Positions 26,941 through 27,429 of a DNA stretch of 27,429 bases are shown here, in pieces; within the stretch, counting starts at the first letter, position 1, and the number at the start of each line of letters is the position of its first letter. The stretch covers positions 1 to 27,429 of IMG/VR virus record IMGVR_UViG_3300031787_000680; one strand, given 5' to 3'. The DNA comes from a virus. Both the position numbers and the translations under genes were made by a program. Below the pieces are notes generated by a model. The model searched no databases and was not told where the DNA came from. It saw only the letters and a list, made by a program, of their open reading frames with translations.

Positions 26941-27429
26941 AGAATCTGAGTTCCGTACTTATAAATTTCAGTTTTACATAGATTAGTAGAAAGACGGGGA
27001 TCTTTGTGATTTCCCTTAATCTTACGTTCCCAATCTTTCTTGAGTTTAGGAAGTAGAATCATCAACACATCATCACCAGTAAGTTTCCAGATTTCTACAA
27101 CTTTTGCCCCTTCATAACGTCCAATGTAATGATTGGTATATTTGCCAATTTTTTCCTCAATCAAATAACGTTCTTGTTCTTCCCAGGTATTCTCAACACT
27201 GATACCATTATATGTCCCATTGATGCGTTTGGCAATAGTGGATTTATATTCACACTCACCATCTTGATCTTCGGCATCTGCACCAGAATAGGTCTTTGCT
27301 ATTTGATGTCCAAGAATACCTGCAAGATGTATCTCACGAGAGCGAGAATAAGAGAATGGATCACCCCATCCCTCCTCCTGACAGAGATTATAGATTTCTT
27401 CAAACAGTTGTCGATACTTTTGCTTGAGA
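26937..27429 (-). CDS. PD-(D/E)XK nuclease-like protein, 5' end outside window
   Basis: Open to the right edge; 163 residues visible. SREIHLAGILGHQIAKTYSG followed by ADAEDQDGECEYKSTIAK gives an Asp-rich loop and then E-x-K (E60, K62 counted from the edge), the layout of PD-(D/E)XK nucleases, including many type II restriction enzymes with an EYKS core. The C-terminal part (ENTWEEQERYLIEEKIGKY; VVEIWKLTGDDVLMILLPKL) is alpha/beta. Overlap with the adenine-methylase-like gene gives a restriction-modification order. Recognition specificity unknown; the starting codon cannot be placed. Confidence 0.6.
   Translation of the reverse strand, partial: LKQKYRQLFEEIYNLCQEEGWGDPFSYSRSREIHLAGILGHQIAKTYSGADAEDQDGECEYKSTIAKRINGTYNGISVENTWEEQERYLIEEKIGKYTNHYIGRYEGAKVVEIWKLTGDDVLMILLPKLKKDWERKIKGNHKDPRLSTNLCKTEIYKYGTQIL

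Noticed and set aside
1-27429. tRNA genes
   Set aside because: No GGTTCRANNCC-type T-arm with a matching acceptor stem was seen on either strand by eye; a tRNAscan run would settle it.

Overview
ORGANISM. The window is a piece of a T4-like cyanophage genome (a tailed myovirus of marine-type picocyanobacteria). Baseplate wedge genes gp25, gp6, a giant gp7-position protein and gp8 lie in T4 order. The flanking small genes are of types repeatedly seen in Synechococcus/Prochlorococcus myoviruses. Every gene I can support is on the minus strand, so transcription runs from right to left. LAYOUT (descending coordinates follow transcription). 24264-27429: AT-rich block of overlapping small genes, starting at the right edge with a nuclease-like/adenine-methyltransferase-like pair. 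23600-24260: non-coding control region with a repeated CTCGTCGAG motif, a strong TTGACA/TAGAAT promoter, two 23-bp direct repeats, three DnaA-box 9-mers and an 88% AT stretch; together these look like a replication origin. 17250-23600: GC-richer island of about 20 small genes, including an ArdA-like antirestriction protein, a ligase-like KxDG nucleotidyltransferase and a five-gene overlapping operon. 15306-17160: small genes with an AbrB-like protein and a GT-A glycosyltransferase. 1-15271: late structural block. REGULATION. Three promoter classes can be separated by eye. (i) Host-like -35/-10 promoters with exactly 17-bp spacers lie at 16777, 22022, 23903 and 25944. (ii) T4-type late promoters TATAAATA lie before gp25 and gp8. 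(iii) A third class is confined to the GC-rich island: eleven promoters have a -10 hexamer but no recognisable -35, and each carries a 24-bp imperfect dyad (TGTGCCASTT, four bases, RASTGKCACA) whose near edge is always 29 or 30 bp upstream of the -10. The dyads often overlap the stop codon of the preceding gene and look like terminator hairpins. Their position is fixed to the next promoter and not to the previous stop, so I read them as activator or operator sites of an undescribed middle-type regulon of 16 genes. This is the main discovery candidate. Second is the DnaA-box origin with its CTCGTCGAG array. Third is a probable small RNA at 21905-22015, next to a segment that can fold in two mutually exclusive ways. 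HOW THE GENES WORK TOGETHER (inference). The right block and the GC-rich island look like early/middle host-takeover and DNA-protection functions, several of them DNA-mimic, nuclease, methyltransferase or nucleotidyltransferase types. The left block builds the baseplate late in infection. No tRNA, CRISPR array, transposase or integrase was seen.
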